A DNA stretch of 52,241 nt from Benthicola sp964195715. GTDB taxonomy: Bacteria; Gemmatimonadota; Gemmatimonadetes; Palauibacterales; Palauibacteraceae. The stretch's first letter is position 1. Each line of letters opens with the position of its first letter. The translations under genes and the position numbers were made by a program. Positions 7,883 through 15,636 of this stretch are shown piece after piece. The stretch lies in NCBI GenBank assembly GCA_964195715.1, contig CAXMRU010000003.1, positions 1 to 52,241 of the forward strand. Reading direction: 5' to 3'. The notes beneath the pieces are model-generated. The model saw only the letters and a list, made by a program, of their open reading frames with translations. It was not told where the DNA came from and did not search any database.

Positions 7883-8260
7883 ATGGCAGTCAGCATTTCG
7901 GGGGAGCGGCGGCGCCGCCGCATCACGAGGCACAAGAGGGTTCTGAAGAAGATAAGGGGCACGGCCGACCGGCCGCGCCTGGTAGTCTTCCGCAGCTTGA
8001 AGAACATCGAAGGTCAGCTCGTCGACGACGACCTGGGCGCCACCCTGGTGGGCGTCTCCACGCTCGCAATCGATGGGAATGACGAGGTGGAGGACCTGTC
8101 GGGCAAGATGGCCGCCAGCTATACGGCGGGTAAGGCCCTGGCCGAGAAGGCGAAGGCCCGGGGCATCAAGAGTATCGTGTTTGACCGTGGGGGGTATCGC
8201 TTTCACGGTCGTGTCAAGGCGTTCGCCGAAGGGGCGAGGGCCGGCGGGCTGAAATTCTAA
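7883..8260 (+). CDS. rplR: 50S ribosomal protein L18
   Basis: This is a 125-residue L18, the 5S rRNA-binding partner of L5. It has a basic N-terminus (ERRRRRITRHKRVLKKIRGTADRPRLVVFRS) and the C-terminal SIVFDRGGYRFHGRVKAFAEGARAGGLKF. I chose the ATG at 7883 because GGAGGAGCGGGAG lies directly before it. An in-frame ATG at 7868 would use that purine run as coding sequence. Hairpins lie in the gaps on both sides. Confidence 0.96.
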   Translation: MAVSISGERRRRRITRHKRVLKKIRGTADRPRLVVFRSLKNIEGQLVDDDLGATLVGVSTLAIDGNDEVEDLSGKMAASYTAGKALAEKAKARGIKSIVFDRGGYRFHGRVKAFAEGARAGGLKF

Positions 8261-8282
8261 ACATAATCACTTGACGGCAGTG

Positions 8283-8303
8283 CTGTCGCGAGCTACGCGA
8301 CAG
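8283..8303 (+). promoter_or_regulatory. Perfect 8-bp hairpin between rplR and rpsE
   Basis: CTGTCGCG (8283-8290) and CGCGACAG (8296-8303) form a perfect 8-bp stem with an AGCTA loop in the 72-nt gap. It ends 29 nt before the rpsE start. There is no T-run. It may be a processing or feedback site; a TTGACG hexamer at 8271 has no matching -10 box. Confidence 0.4.
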
Positions 8304-8332
8304 GCGCCGCAGCATTCGGAGAAGCTGAGGGA

Positions 8333-8866
8333 ATGGCGAAGAAGCAAGGTCGCAGACGGGACCGGCGGGATGAGGGAGACAACCTCAAGGAGAACGTGAT
8401 CCACATCAACCGGGTCTCCAAGGTGGTCAAGGGTGGCCGCCGGTTCTCCTTCACTGCCCTGGTGGCCGTCGGCGACGGTCAGGGCAAGGTCGGCACGGCG
8501 CTCGGCAAGGCCAACGAAGTGGCCGAGGCCATCCGGAAGGGGCTCGAGCAGGCCCGTAAGGCGATGGTCGAGGTCCCGATCGTTGGCGGCACCATCCCGC
8601 ACGAGATGATCGGGCGGCACGGCGCGGGCCGGGTTCTGCTGAAGCCGGCGTCTCCGGGTACGGGTGTCATCGCGGGCGGACCCGTGAGGGCCGTGCTCGA
8701 CTGTGCCGGGGTCCAGGACATCCTCACCAAGAGCCTCGGGTCTAACAACCCGCTCAACGTGGTCGCGGCCACAATGCACGGGCTCCAGAGTCTCATGACT
8801 CCCGAGGCGGTGGCGCGCGAGCGTGGTGTGGACGTCGAGGTGATCCGGGAGGCGATGCGTGGCTAA
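8333..8866 (+). CDS. rpsE: 30S ribosomal protein S5
   Basis: This is a 177-residue S5. The double-stranded RNA-binding N-domain (VIHINRVSKVVKGGRRFSFTALVAVGDGQGKVGTALGKANEVAEAIRKG) is followed by PHEMIGRHGAGRVLLKPASPGTGVIAGGPVRAVLDCAGVQDI. S5 helps unwind mRNA at the entry channel and affects fidelity. The ATG follows a GCTGAGGGA site. Its end overlaps rpmD by 8 nt. Confidence 0.98.
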   Translation: MAKKQGRRRDRRDEGDNLKENVIHINRVSKVVKGGRRFSFTALVAVGDGQGKVGTALGKANEVAEAIRKGLEQARKAMVEVPIVGGTIPHEMIGRHGAGRVLLKPASPGTGVIAGGPVRAVLDCAGVQDILTKSLGSNNPLNVVAATMHGLQSLMTPEAVARERGVDVEVIREAMRG

Positions 8867-9044
8867 GAGCATCCGGATCAAGCAGGTACGCAGCGGGTGT
8901 AACGCGATGCGGAAGCAGCGCGCGACGCTCGAGGCCCTGGGTCTGCGCCATCACCAGTCGGAGGTGGTCAAGGAAGACAACCCGGCGATTCGTGGAATGA
9001 TCCGGGTGGTAGCGCACCTCGTGGAAGTCGAGGAGGTCGACTAG
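8859..9044 (+). CDS. rpmD: 50S ribosomal protein L30
   Basis: This is a 61-residue L30 from a GTG start: AKSIRIKQVRSGCNAMRKQRATLEALGLRHHQSEVVKEDNPAIRGMI. The GLRHHQSEV block and the NPAIRGMI block are the family hallmarks. It overlaps the rpsE end by 8 nt, and no later start keeps the first strand, so GTG is firm. rplO follows after 4 nt. Confidence 0.97.
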   Translation: MAKSIRIKQVRSGCNAMRKQRATLEALGLRHHQSEVVKEDNPAIRGMIRVVAHLVEVEEVD

Positions 9045-9048
9045 GCCC

Positions 9049-9507
9049 ATGGCAGAGAACAAGCGAATCGGTCTGGACAACCTCAGCCCGGCGTCCGGCT
9101 CCCGCGGCAAGCGGAAGCGAGTCGGCAGGGGCCACGGGTCGGGTCACGGTAAGACGTCGGGCAGGGGGCACAAGGGACAGAAGTCTCGTTCCGGGGCCTC
9201 GATTCCGTCGTGGTTCGAGGGTGGCCAGATGCCGCTGTATCGGCGTGTGCCCAAGCGCGGCTTCAAGCCGATCAACCGGCGCGAGTACCAGGTCGTGAAC
9301 GTGGGTATTATCGCGGACCTGGAGGGTTCCGAGTTCGGGCCCGAGGAGTTCAAGGCGCGCGGTCTCATCTCGTCCCTCAGGAAGCCGGTGAAGATTCTCG
9401 GGGTCGGCACGGCAGGCCGGGCGGTGACGGTCCGTGCCCACGCATTCAGCGCCTCGGCCCGCGAGAAGATCGAAGCGGACGGCGGAACCGCGGAATTGAT
9501 CGGCTGA
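9049..9507 (+). CDS. rplO: 50S ribosomal protein L15
   Basis: This is a 152-residue L15. It has the glycine/arginine-rich N-terminus (LSPASGSRGKRKRVGRGHGSGHGKTSGRGHKGQKSRSG) that penetrates the 23S rRNA, the FEGGQMPLYRRVPKRGF block and a globular C-domain ending in the typical A-x-EKIEADGGTAELI. secY begins 1 nt after its stop, the usual spc arrangement. Confidence 0.98.
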   Translation: MAENKRIGLDNLSPASGSRGKRKRVGRGHGSGHGKTSGRGHKGQKSRSGASIPSWFEGGQMPLYRRVPKRGFKPINRREYQVVNVGIIADLEGSEFGPEEFKARGLISSLRKPVKILGVGTAGRAVTVRAHAFSASAREKIEADGGTAELIG

Positions 9508-9508
9508 C

Positions 9509-10855
9509 ATGGCGAACGAACGAGCGCAAGCGCTCCACGCCGCCCAGAATCTGTTCAAGATCCCGGAGCTGAAGAGCAAGATCCTCTTCACGCTCATTTG
9601 TCTCGCTGTGTACCGGTTCGGATCGCACGTCCCGACGGCCGGAGTCAACTTGCTGGCCCTCCAGCAGCTGGCTGGACAATTCGAAGGGACCCTGTTCGGG
9701 ATCTACGATCTGTTCACGGGTGGCGCGCTGCAGCGGGCGACCGTGTTTGCGCTGGGGATCATGCCGTACATTTCGGCCAGCATCGTCTTCCAGGTGCTCG
9801 GCTCCACCTTCCCGACCATCGAGAAGCTACAGAAGGAAGGCGAGGACGGACGCCGCAAGCTGACGCAGTGGACGCGGTATGCGACTGTCTTCCTGTGCAT
9901 CATGCAGGGGTACGGGTACTCGATCTTCCTCGAGTCTCAGCCGGGCGTGGTCGTGGACCCCGGCTGGGGTTTCCGCTTCGAGACGGTCCTGCTTCTGACC
10001 GCCGGTGGTGTATTCGTGATGTGGCTCGGCGAGCAGATCACGGAGCGAGGGATCGGGAACGGAATGTCGCTGCTGATCTTCTTCTCGATCATCCAGGGAT
10101 TTCCGGCGGCTGTGTTCAACACGCTCGAGCTGCTGCGGGCCGGTGGGATCAGCCTGTTCAAGCTGATCGCGCTTCTCGCAGTGCTGGTGCTGATCACGGC
10201 GGCCGTCGTGGCGCTGACGATGGCGGCGCGGAAGATACCCGTTCAGATCCCTCGAAAGGTGGTGGGACGCGGTCGTGTGCGTGAAGGACAGAAGTCGTTC
10301 ATCCCGATCCGCATCAACAGCGCCGGGGTAATGCCGATCATCTTTGCCCAGGCGATCATCATCGTTCCCGGCACCCTGTACTCCTTCACCGGAGGACAGG
10401 GGGGGGCTGGAATCCTCTACGATATCAGCCAGATCTTTCAGCCGGGCTCGACGTGGTACTACATCACGTATGCGACGCTGATCATCGTGTTCACTTATGT
10501 GTACACGGCGATCATCTTCAACCCGGTGGACCTGGCCGAGAACTTGAAGAAACAGGGTGGGTTCATCCCGGGCGTGAAGCCCGGAGTCCAGACAGCGGAG
10601 TACATCGATCACGTCCTTACGCGAGTCACTCTGCCCGGATCGATCTACCTGGCTTCGATCGCGATCCTTCCGTTCTGGATCTTCGCGGCGTTCGACATTC
10701 AGACGTTCTTCTTCGGGGGAACGTCGCTGCTGATCGTAGTAGGTGTGGCCCTGGATACGGTGCAGCAGATGCAGCAGCATCTCCTTCTCCGGCAATACGA
10801 GGGCTTCATGAAAAAGGGGCGGGTCAAGTACAGAGGCCGACAGAAGTACATGTAA
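9509..10855 (+). CDS. secY: Protein translocase subunit SecY
   Basis: This 448-residue integral membrane protein has ten hydrophobic spans and is the channel of the Sec translocon. The plug-region start (YRFGSHVPTAGVN), the GIMPYISASIVFQ segment and the cytosolic loop with IPVQIPRKVVGRGRV and FIPIRINSAGVMPIIFAQ are all canonical. It moves unfolded proteins with SecA, whose gene is at 22898, and SecE/SecG outside the window. It lies directly after rplO and before adk. Confidence 0.98.
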   Translation: MANERAQALHAAQNLFKIPELKSKILFTLICLAVYRFGSHVPTAGVNLLALQQLAGQFEGTLFGIYDLFTGGALQRATVFALGIMPYISASIVFQVLGSTFPTIEKLQKEGEDGRRKLTQWTRYATVFLCIMQGYGYSIFLESQPGVVVDPGWGFRFETVLLLTAGGVFVMWLGEQITERGIGNGMSLLIFFSIIQGFPAAVFNTLELLRAGGISLFKLIALLAVLVLITAAVVALTMAARKIPVQIPRKVVGRGRVREGQKSFIPIRINSAGVMPIIFAQAIIIVPGTLYSFTGGQGGAGILYDISQIFQPGSTWYYITYATLIIVFTYVYTAIIFNPVDLAENLKKQGGFIPGVKPGVQTAEYIDHVLTRVTLPGSIYLASIAILPFWIFAAFDIQTFFFGGTSLLIVVGVALDTVQQMQQHLLLRQYEGFMKKGRVKYRGRQKYM

Positions 10856-10880
10856 CGCCCCGGACCGAGGAGATCCGGAC

Positions 10881-11435
10881 GTGAGGCTTATCATCGTGGG
10901 TCCCCCGGGGGCGGGGAAAGGCACCCAGGGGACGCTTTTGGCACGACGGCTGGGGATCCCGCGGTACTCGACGGGAGACATTCTCAGACAGGCGCGTCGA
11001 GAGGGCACGTCGATGGGCCTGGAAGCTCGGCGGTACATGGACGCCGGCGAGCTCGTTCCTGACGAAGTCATCCTCGGTATCGTGGCCGACGTCCTGGAGA
11101 AAGAAGAGTCGGAGCGTGGGTTCCTGCTGGACGGCTTCCCACGCACGGTGGTGCAGGCCGCAGGTCTCCGCCGGTTGCTTGACGAGATGGGGATCGAGCT
11201 CGACGCGATCGTGGACCTCGCGGTGGACGAGGAGGAGATCATGCAACGCCTGGCGGCCCGCGGGCGAAGGGACGATTCGCTGAATACGATCCGCCGCCGG
11301 CTCGAAGTGCACAGGGCCCAGACGCAACCGGTCCTGGATTGGTACGCGAACGCGGACGTGCGGATTCTCAGCGTCGGGGGAGTCGGCGACGTAGACGAGA
11401 TCCAGTCCGACATTCTGAGCCGCCTCGGTCTGTGA
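10881..11435 (+). CDS. adk: Adenylate kinase, short-LID form
   Basis: This is a 184-residue nucleoside monophosphate kinase interconverting AMP + ATP and 2 ADP. The P-loop GPPGAGKGT is at residues 7-15 and DGFPRT at 84-89. The LID is only a few residues (RGRRDDS, about 128-133), so there is no zinc-type or long LID and the protein is some 30 residues shorter than E. coli Adk. This short form is known in several phyla. It starts at GTG after a CGAGGAGATC site and overlaps map (TGATG). Confidence 0.96.
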   Translation: MRLIIVGPPGAGKGTQGTLLARRLGIPRYSTGDILRQARREGTSMGLEARRYMDAGELVPDEVILGIVADVLEKEESERGFLLDGFPRTVVQAAGLRRLLDEMGIELDAIVDLAVDEEEIMQRLAARGRRDDSLNTIRRRLEVHRAQTQPVLDWYANADVRILSVGGVGDVDEIQSDILSRLGL

Positions 11436-12193
11436 TGCGCCTGAAATCAGCTGCGGAGATCGACGCGATTGGCAGAGCGGGGGAGATCGTGGCGGGAGTG
11501 CTCGCCCTTGTCGGCGAGCGGGCCGCGCCAGGCGTGAGCACGGAAGACCTGGACGCCCTGGCGGAGAGCTACATTCGGGACCACGAAGGGGCGGCACCGG
11601 CGTTCAAGGGGCTGTACGGTTTCCCCGCTGCGTTGTGCACGAGCTTGAACGACGAAGTAGTGCACGGGATTCCGTCGTCTGAGCGGCGTCTGGCTGACGG
11701 TGATCTCCTCGGGGTGGACGTCGGGGTGGTCCTGGAGGAAATGTATGCCGACGCGGCGGTAACGGTGCCCGTGGGACAGCCGTCGGAGGAGGTCGAGCAG
11801 CTGCTCGAGGTGACCCGAAGGGCGCTCGATGCAGGGGTCCTGCAAGCGTCGAGCGGGTCCCGCCTCGGCGATGTCGGAGCGGCGATCCAGGATGTAGTGG
11901 AGGACGCCGGCTTCAGCGTGATTCGCGAGCTGGTGGGGCACGGTGTCGGCTTCTCGCCACATGAGGAACCGCACGTTCCCAACTTCGGGCGGTGGGGACA
12001 GGGAGTGGTACTGGAGGAAGGGCTCGTGATCGCCATCGAGCCGATGGTGAACGTCGGGCGGCGTCACATCCGAACTCTGCCGGACGGGTGGACGGTCGTG
12101 ACGGCCGACGGAAGCCTGTCGGCGCATTTCGAGCATACGGTGGCGGTAACGCGTGAGGGCCCCAGAATCCTCACACGGCGACCGCGCGACTAA
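11435..12193 (+). CDS. map: Type I methionine aminopeptidase
   Basis: This is a 252-residue enzyme that removes N-terminal methionine. All five metal ligands are visible: Asp95 (GVDVG), Asp106 (YADAAVT), His169 (GHGVG), Glu202 (AIEPMV) and Glu233 (FEHTVAV). His77 (VVHGIP) matches the catalytic histidine. There is no N-terminal zinc-finger extension. The ATG overlaps the adk stop by one base. The adk-map-infA order is common after secY. Confidence 0.97.
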   Translation: MRLKSAAEIDAIGRAGEIVAGVLALVGERAAPGVSTEDLDALAESYIRDHEGAAPAFKGLYGFPAALCTSLNDEVVHGIPSSERRLADGDLLGVDVGVVLEEMYADAAVTVPVGQPSEEVEQLLEVTRRALDAGVLQASSGSRLGDVGAAIQDVVEDAGFSVIRELVGHGVGFSPHEEPHVPNFGRWGQGVVLEEGLVIAIEPMVNVGRRHIRTLPDGWTVVTADGSLSAHFEHTVAVTREGPRILTRRPRD

Positions 12194-12199
12194 GGCGAG

Positions 12200-12207
12200 A
12201 AGGAGGG
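12200..12207 (+). promoter_or_regulatory. Strong ribosome-binding site that fixes the infA TTG start
   Basis: AAGGAGGG lies 4 nt before the TTG at 12212. Its near-perfect match to the anti-Shine-Dalgarno sequence supports a TTG start for IF-1, which has no upstream ATG or GTG that fits. Confidence 0.7.
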
Positions 12208-12211
12208 CAGG

Positions 12212-12430
12212 TTGGCGAAAGAGGAACCGATTCAGATGGCCGGCGACGTGATCGAAGCTCTGCCGAACGCCATGTTTCGTGTGCGACTCGAGAACGAGCA
12301 CGAAATCATTTGCCATGTGTCGGGCAAGATCCGGATGCACTACATCCGCATCCTCCCGGGGGACAAGGTGACGGTTGAGATGTCGCCCTACGATTTGACT
12401 AAGGGGCGGATTACTTACCGGTTCAAATAG
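12212..12430 (+). CDS. infA: Translation initiation factor IF-1
   Basis: This is a 72-residue OB-fold protein with the standard IF-1 sequence: AGDVIEALPNAMFRVRLENEHEIICHVSGKIRMHYIRILPGDKVTVEMSPYDLTKGRITYR. It occupies the A site of the 30S subunit during initiation. It starts at TTG behind a very strong Shine-Dalgarno site. It sits between map and rpmJ, as in many Gram-positive-like alpha operons. Confidence 0.98.
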   Translation: MAKEEPIQMAGDVIEALPNAMFRVRLENEHEIICHVSGKIRMHYIRILPGDKVTVEMSPYDLTKGRITYRFK

Positions 12431-12506
12431 GGTCGTTGATTCGCGGGCAGTTGGCGGTTATCATTACCAGCTATCTCGCGAACGATCGAAAAGGACGGAT
12501 GTCGTC

Positions 12507-12623
12507 ATGAAGGTGCGTTCAAGCGTAAAGCGGATCTGCGAGCACTGCAAGATCGTCCGGCGCCGAGGTGTGGTCCGGGTTATCTGCAGCCGGGATCCGA
12601 AGCACAAGCAGCGGCAAGGCTAG
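12507..12623 (+). CDS. rpmJ: 50S ribosomal protein L36, zinc type
   Basis: This 38-residue protein reads MKVRSSVKRICEHCKIVRR and ends RDPKHKQRQG. Zinc ligands are Cys11, Cys14, Cys27 and His33, so this is the zinc-binding form. It lies in a 76-nt gap after infA, with an AAAAGGA site before the ATG. L36 is the smallest large-subunit protein and stabilises 23S rRNA near the L6 region. Confidence 0.96.
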   Translation: MKVRSSVKRICEHCKIVRRRGVVRVICSRDPKHKQRQG

Positions 12624-12684
12624 AAGGCGTTCGACCAGGTGCGCGCCGCGAGCGCCACGGGTCGACAATCTGATTGGGTGGTAC

Positions 12685-13068
12685 ATGGCAAGAATAGCTG
12701 GCGTTGACCTCCCCCGGACCAAGCGGGTCGTGATCGGCCTGACTTACATCTTCGGGATCGGTCGCTCGACGGCCCAGGCGATCCTGGACGAGACGGGCGT
12801 GAGTCCGGACACTCGTGTGAACGAGCTCACGGATGAGGACGTCAACAAGCTCCGGCAGGTCATAGAAAACCGGTACAGGGTGGAGGGTGCGCTTCGCACG
12901 GAGACGTCCATGAACATCAAGCGACTCATGGACATCGGCTGCTACCGGGGTGTGCGCCATCGTCGAGGCCTCCCGGTCAGAGGGCAGCGCACCCACACAA
13001 ACGCCCGCACCCGCAAGGGACCGCGGCGCGCGGTAGCCGGCAGGAAAAAGCCGCCTTCGAAGAAATAG
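12685..13068 (+). CDS. rpsM: 30S ribosomal protein S13
   Basis: This is a 127-residue S13 starting MARIAGVDLPRTKRVVIGLTYIFGIG, with a helix-two-turn-helix core and the basic tail RGQRTHTNARTRKGPRRAVAGRKK that contacts tRNA. I chose the ATG at 12685 because everything upstream in this frame is non-conserved. The 61-nt gap before it contains TCGACC and GGTCGA inverted repeats. In E. coli the S4 repressor binds just upstream of rpsM. Confidence 0.98.
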   Translation: MARIAGVDLPRTKRVVIGLTYIFGIGRSTAQAILDETGVSPDTRVNELTDEDVNKLRQVIENRYRVEGALRTETSMNIKRLMDIGCYRGVRHRRGLPVRGQRTHTNARTRKGPRRAVAGRKKPPSKK

Positions 13069-13077
13069 GGACGACGC

Positions 13078-13464
13078 ATGGCCAAGCCGAGAACGAGCGG
13101 AAGAAGTAAGCGTCAGGTCGAAGCCGAAGGGATCGCCCATATCAAGGCGACGTTTAACAACACGATCATCACGATCACGGATACGGACGGGGGTACTGTG
13201 GCCTGGGCCAGCGCTGGCACGGCTGGTTTCAAGGGCTCCAAGAAGTCTACCCCGTTCGCCGCGACGATCGCCGCCGAGACTGTCGGGCGCGAAGCCGCCT
13301 CGATGGGAATGAAGCGGGTTCACGTACGCGTACAAGGCCCCGGCTCGGGGCGGGAGTCCGCGATCCAGGCGCTTCAGGGTGCCGGTCTGACGATCCGGTC
13401 AATCCGGGATGTCACGCCGATCCCACACAACGGTTGCCGTCCGCCGAAGAAGAGGCGCGTCTGA
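13078..13464 (+). CDS. rpsK: 30S ribosomal protein S11
   Basis: This is a 128-residue S11 with GIAHIKATFNNTIITITDTDGG, ASAGTAGFKGSKKSTPFAA and the C-terminal GPGSGRESAIQALQGAGL, DVTPIPHNGCRPPKKRRV. It is the platform protein of the 30S, next to S7 and the Shine-Dalgarno helix. It starts 9 nt after rpsM. Confidence 0.98.
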   Translation: MAKPRTSGRSKRQVEAEGIAHIKATFNNTIITITDTDGGTVAWASAGTAGFKGSKKSTPFAATIAAETVGREAASMGMKRVHVRVQGPGSGRESAIQALQGAGLTIRSIRDVTPIPHNGCRPPKKRRV

Positions 13465-13514
13465 GTTGAGCGGGGCAGTCAGGAACACGCAGGTGACAGG
13501 GTAAGGAAAACCAG

Positions 13515-14147
13515 ATGGCACGTTATACGGGTCCGGTGTGCAGGCTCTGCCGGAGGGAAAACGAGAAGCTGTTTCTAAAGGGCAAGCGCTGCTTCACTGA
13601 GAAGTGCGCGCTCGAGCGTAAGGCATATCCCCCGGGTGAGCATGGCACGAGTAGGCGCCGTCGTCGTTCCTCGCAGTACGCCACGCAGCTCCGGGAGAAG
13701 CAGAAGGTCAAGCGAATCTACGGCGTGGGCGAGAAGCAGTTTCGCACGTTGTTCACGAAAGCGGCTCGCGTGAAGGGGATCACGGGTGACCTCCTGCTGA
13801 TCTCGCTCGAGGCGCGACTGGACAACATTGTTTACCGACTCGGCTTCGCTCCATCGCGCAAGGCGGCGCGGCAGCTCGTACGGCATCGGCACGTTCGCAT
13901 CGACGGTGCCACCGTGGATATCCCCAGCTACCAGGTGTCACCTGGACAGGAAGTTTCGATCGCTCCCGCATCGCAGGACATGCCGGTTGTGCGCGAGGCC
14001 GTGGAGGATCGGAAGGGCAAGGATCAGCTCAGCTGGCTGGGTGTCGACTACGACAACTATTCGGGCCGTGTGCTCGAGCAGCCGAGCCGGGCAGACATCC
14101 CGCTCGCCGTTCAGGAGCAGTTGATCGTCGAGCTCTACAGCAAGTAA
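13515..14147 (+). CDS. rpsD: 30S ribosomal protein S4, zinc type
   Basis: This is a 210-residue S4. The N-terminal Cys9-x2-Cys12, Cys26 and Cys31 (VCRLCRRENEK, KRCFTEKCALERKAYPPGEHG) mark the zinc-binding form. An S4 RNA-binding domain follows around residues 99-160 (ARLDNIVYRLGFAPSRKAARQLVRHRHVRIDG). S4 starts 16S assembly and represses the alpha operon in E. coli. The ATG follows an AAGGAAAACC site in a 50-nt gap. Confidence 0.98.
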   Translation: MARYTGPVCRLCRRENEKLFLKGKRCFTEKCALERKAYPPGEHGTSRRRRRSSQYATQLREKQKVKRIYGVGEKQFRTLFTKAARVKGITGDLLLISLEARLDNIVYRLGFAPSRKAARQLVRHRHVRIDGATVDIPSYQVSPGQEVSIAPASQDMPVVREAVEDRKGKDQLSWLGVDYDNYSGRVLEQPSRADIPLAVQEQLIVELYSK

Positions 14148-14163
14148 TCGAGGCGAAAAACAC

Positions 14164-15252
14164 ATGTCAGCAGGGCTAGACCTAACAGGACTCGTACTGC
14201 CTGGGACCGTCGAGGAGCACAGCCGTTCCGACGATGGCCTGCACGCAGAGTATGTTCTGCAGCCGCTGGAGAGAGGTTTCGGTCATACGGTGGGCAACTC
14301 CATCCGCCGTGTGCTCCTCTCCTCCCTCCCCGGTTGCGCCATCTGGGCTTTCCGGGCCGATGGCGTGCAACACGAGCACCAGACGATACCGGGCGTGGTG
14401 GAGGACATCCACCAGGTGATCCAGAAGCTGAAGAAGCTGGTCGTTGTTCTCGATCCGGGCGTAGATGAGGCCAAGCTCGAGCTCTCGGTCCACAAGGCGG
14501 GGCCGGTCACGGCCTCGATGATCGGGAGTGTCTCGGGTGTGACCATCGTGAACGCGGACGAGGTCCTGTTCACGCTTCAGGACGATCTGCCGGAGGGCCG
14601 GCCGCTGAACCTCGAATTCCGGGTCAACCGGGGCCGCGGATTCGTGGTCGCTGATCAGCACGAGCTTCCGGAAGATGCTCCCGTGGACCTGATTCGCGTC
14701 GACTCGATCTACAGCCCGGTCGTCCGGGCCAACTTCCTGGTCCAGGAGACGCGTGTCGGCCAGCGGACCGACTTCGATCGGCTGACACTTCAGGTCGAGA
14801 CGAACGGCTCGCTGGATCCAGGCGACGCGATCGCTTACGCAGCGGAGATCGCCCGGCTGCACCTGCTGTACCTGACAGGTTTCGGCAGTGGCGGCAACGG
14901 TGGCGCCGTGCCCGAGATCGGTGGTCGCCCGGGACGTACGGCAGTGGACGGCGGGATGACCGTGCTTCTCGAATCTTCTCTCGAAGCGTTCGAGGGAATC
15001 TCGATTCGTTCCCGCAACAATCTGGACAAGGCGGACATTCACACACTCCTGGACGTCGTCGTGAGGTCTCGGGACGAGATCCTGGCGGTTCCCTCCTTCG
15101 GCGAGAAGTCGCTCGAGGAGATCGCCGAGGTTCTGGCCCTCAATGGGCTTCGCTTCAGCATGACGATCGAGCGGGACGATGTCGGGGACCTGTGGATGGT
15201 CGAGGAGGCAGAGATGGTGTCCGCCGGAGGCGAGGGCGGAGATGAGGCATAG
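14164..15252 (+). CDS. rpoA: DNA-directed RNA polymerase subunit alpha
   Basis: This 362-residue protein is slightly longer than E. coli RpoA (329). The N-terminal dimerisation domain has LERGFGHTVGNSIRRVLLSSLPGCAI and a second block with SPVVRANFLVQETRVGQRTDFDRL. The C-terminal DNA- and activator-binding domain is about residues 278-345 (ISIRSRNNLDKADIHTLLDVVVRSRDEILAVPSFGEKSLEEI). A glycine/glutamate-rich tail of about 20 residues follows. The end overlaps rplQ by 11 nt. Confidence 0.98.
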   Translation: MSAGLDLTGLVLPGTVEEHSRSDDGLHAEYVLQPLERGFGHTVGNSIRRVLLSSLPGCAIWAFRADGVQHEHQTIPGVVEDIHQVIQKLKKLVVVLDPGVDEAKLELSVHKAGPVTASMIGSVSGVTIVNADEVLFTLQDDLPEGRPLNLEFRVNRGRGFVVADQHELPEDAPVDLIRVDSIYSPVVRANFLVQETRVGQRTDFDRLTLQVETNGSLDPGDAIAYAAEIARLHLLYLTGFGSGGNGGAVPEIGGRPGRTAVDGGMTVLLESSLEAFEGISIRSRNNLDKADIHTLLDVVVRSRDEILAVPSFGEKSLEEIAEVLALNGLRFSMTIERDDVGDLWMVEEAEMVSAGGEGGDEA

Positions 15253-15604
15253 GAAAAAAGGCCGGCAGCTCAGCCGCACGGCGAGCCACCGGACGGCGAC
15301 GCTCCGGAACATGGCCACGAGCCTGATCCAGCACGAGCGGATCCGCACGACGGAGGCGAAAGCGCGTGAGCTAAGGCCATTCGTCGAGAAGCTGATCACA
15401 CTCGGTGGGACGGACGACGTTCACAGCCGGCGCCGGGTGCGGCGTCATATTGCGGATCGGGCCGTGCTGCATAAGCTGTTCGACGAAGTGGGACCTCGCT
15501 TTCGGGAGCGTCCGGGCGGGTACACCCGCATCGTCAAGCTCGGAGCTCGGAAGGGTGATGGAGCCGAGATGGCGATCATCGAGTTTACCGAGATGGGGCA
15601 CTAG
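15242..15604 (+). CDS. rplQ: 50S ribosomal protein L17
   Basis: This 120-residue L17 starts MRHRKKGRQLSRTASHRTATLRNMATSLIQHERIRTTEAKARELRPFVEKLITLG, the full family signature. It ends GGYTRIVKLGARKGDGAEMAIIEFTE. The ATG at 15242 lies inside the end of rpoA (11-nt overlap), and an earlier in-frame start would add only non-conserved residues. It closes the alpha operon proper. Confidence 0.98.
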   Translation: MRHRKKGRQLSRTASHRTATLRNMATSLIQHERIRTTEAKARELRPFVEKLITLGGTDDVHSRRRVRRHIADRAVLHKLFDEVGPRFRERPGGYTRIVKLGARKGDGAEMAIIEFTEMGH

Positions 15605-15636
15605 AGCCGACCTCGGGTCGGGAAAGGCAGGCAGCG

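Noticed and set aside
8271..8299. TTGACG as a promoter -35 before rpsE
   Set aside because: The -10 position at 16-18 nt spacing reads GC-rich sequence; the site overlaps a hairpin instead.
9827..11413. Long - strand open frame of 528 codons opposite secY and adk
   Set aside because: High GC makes long shadow frames. The protein is rich in Arg, Ser and Pro with no domain, and secY and adk on the + strand are certain.
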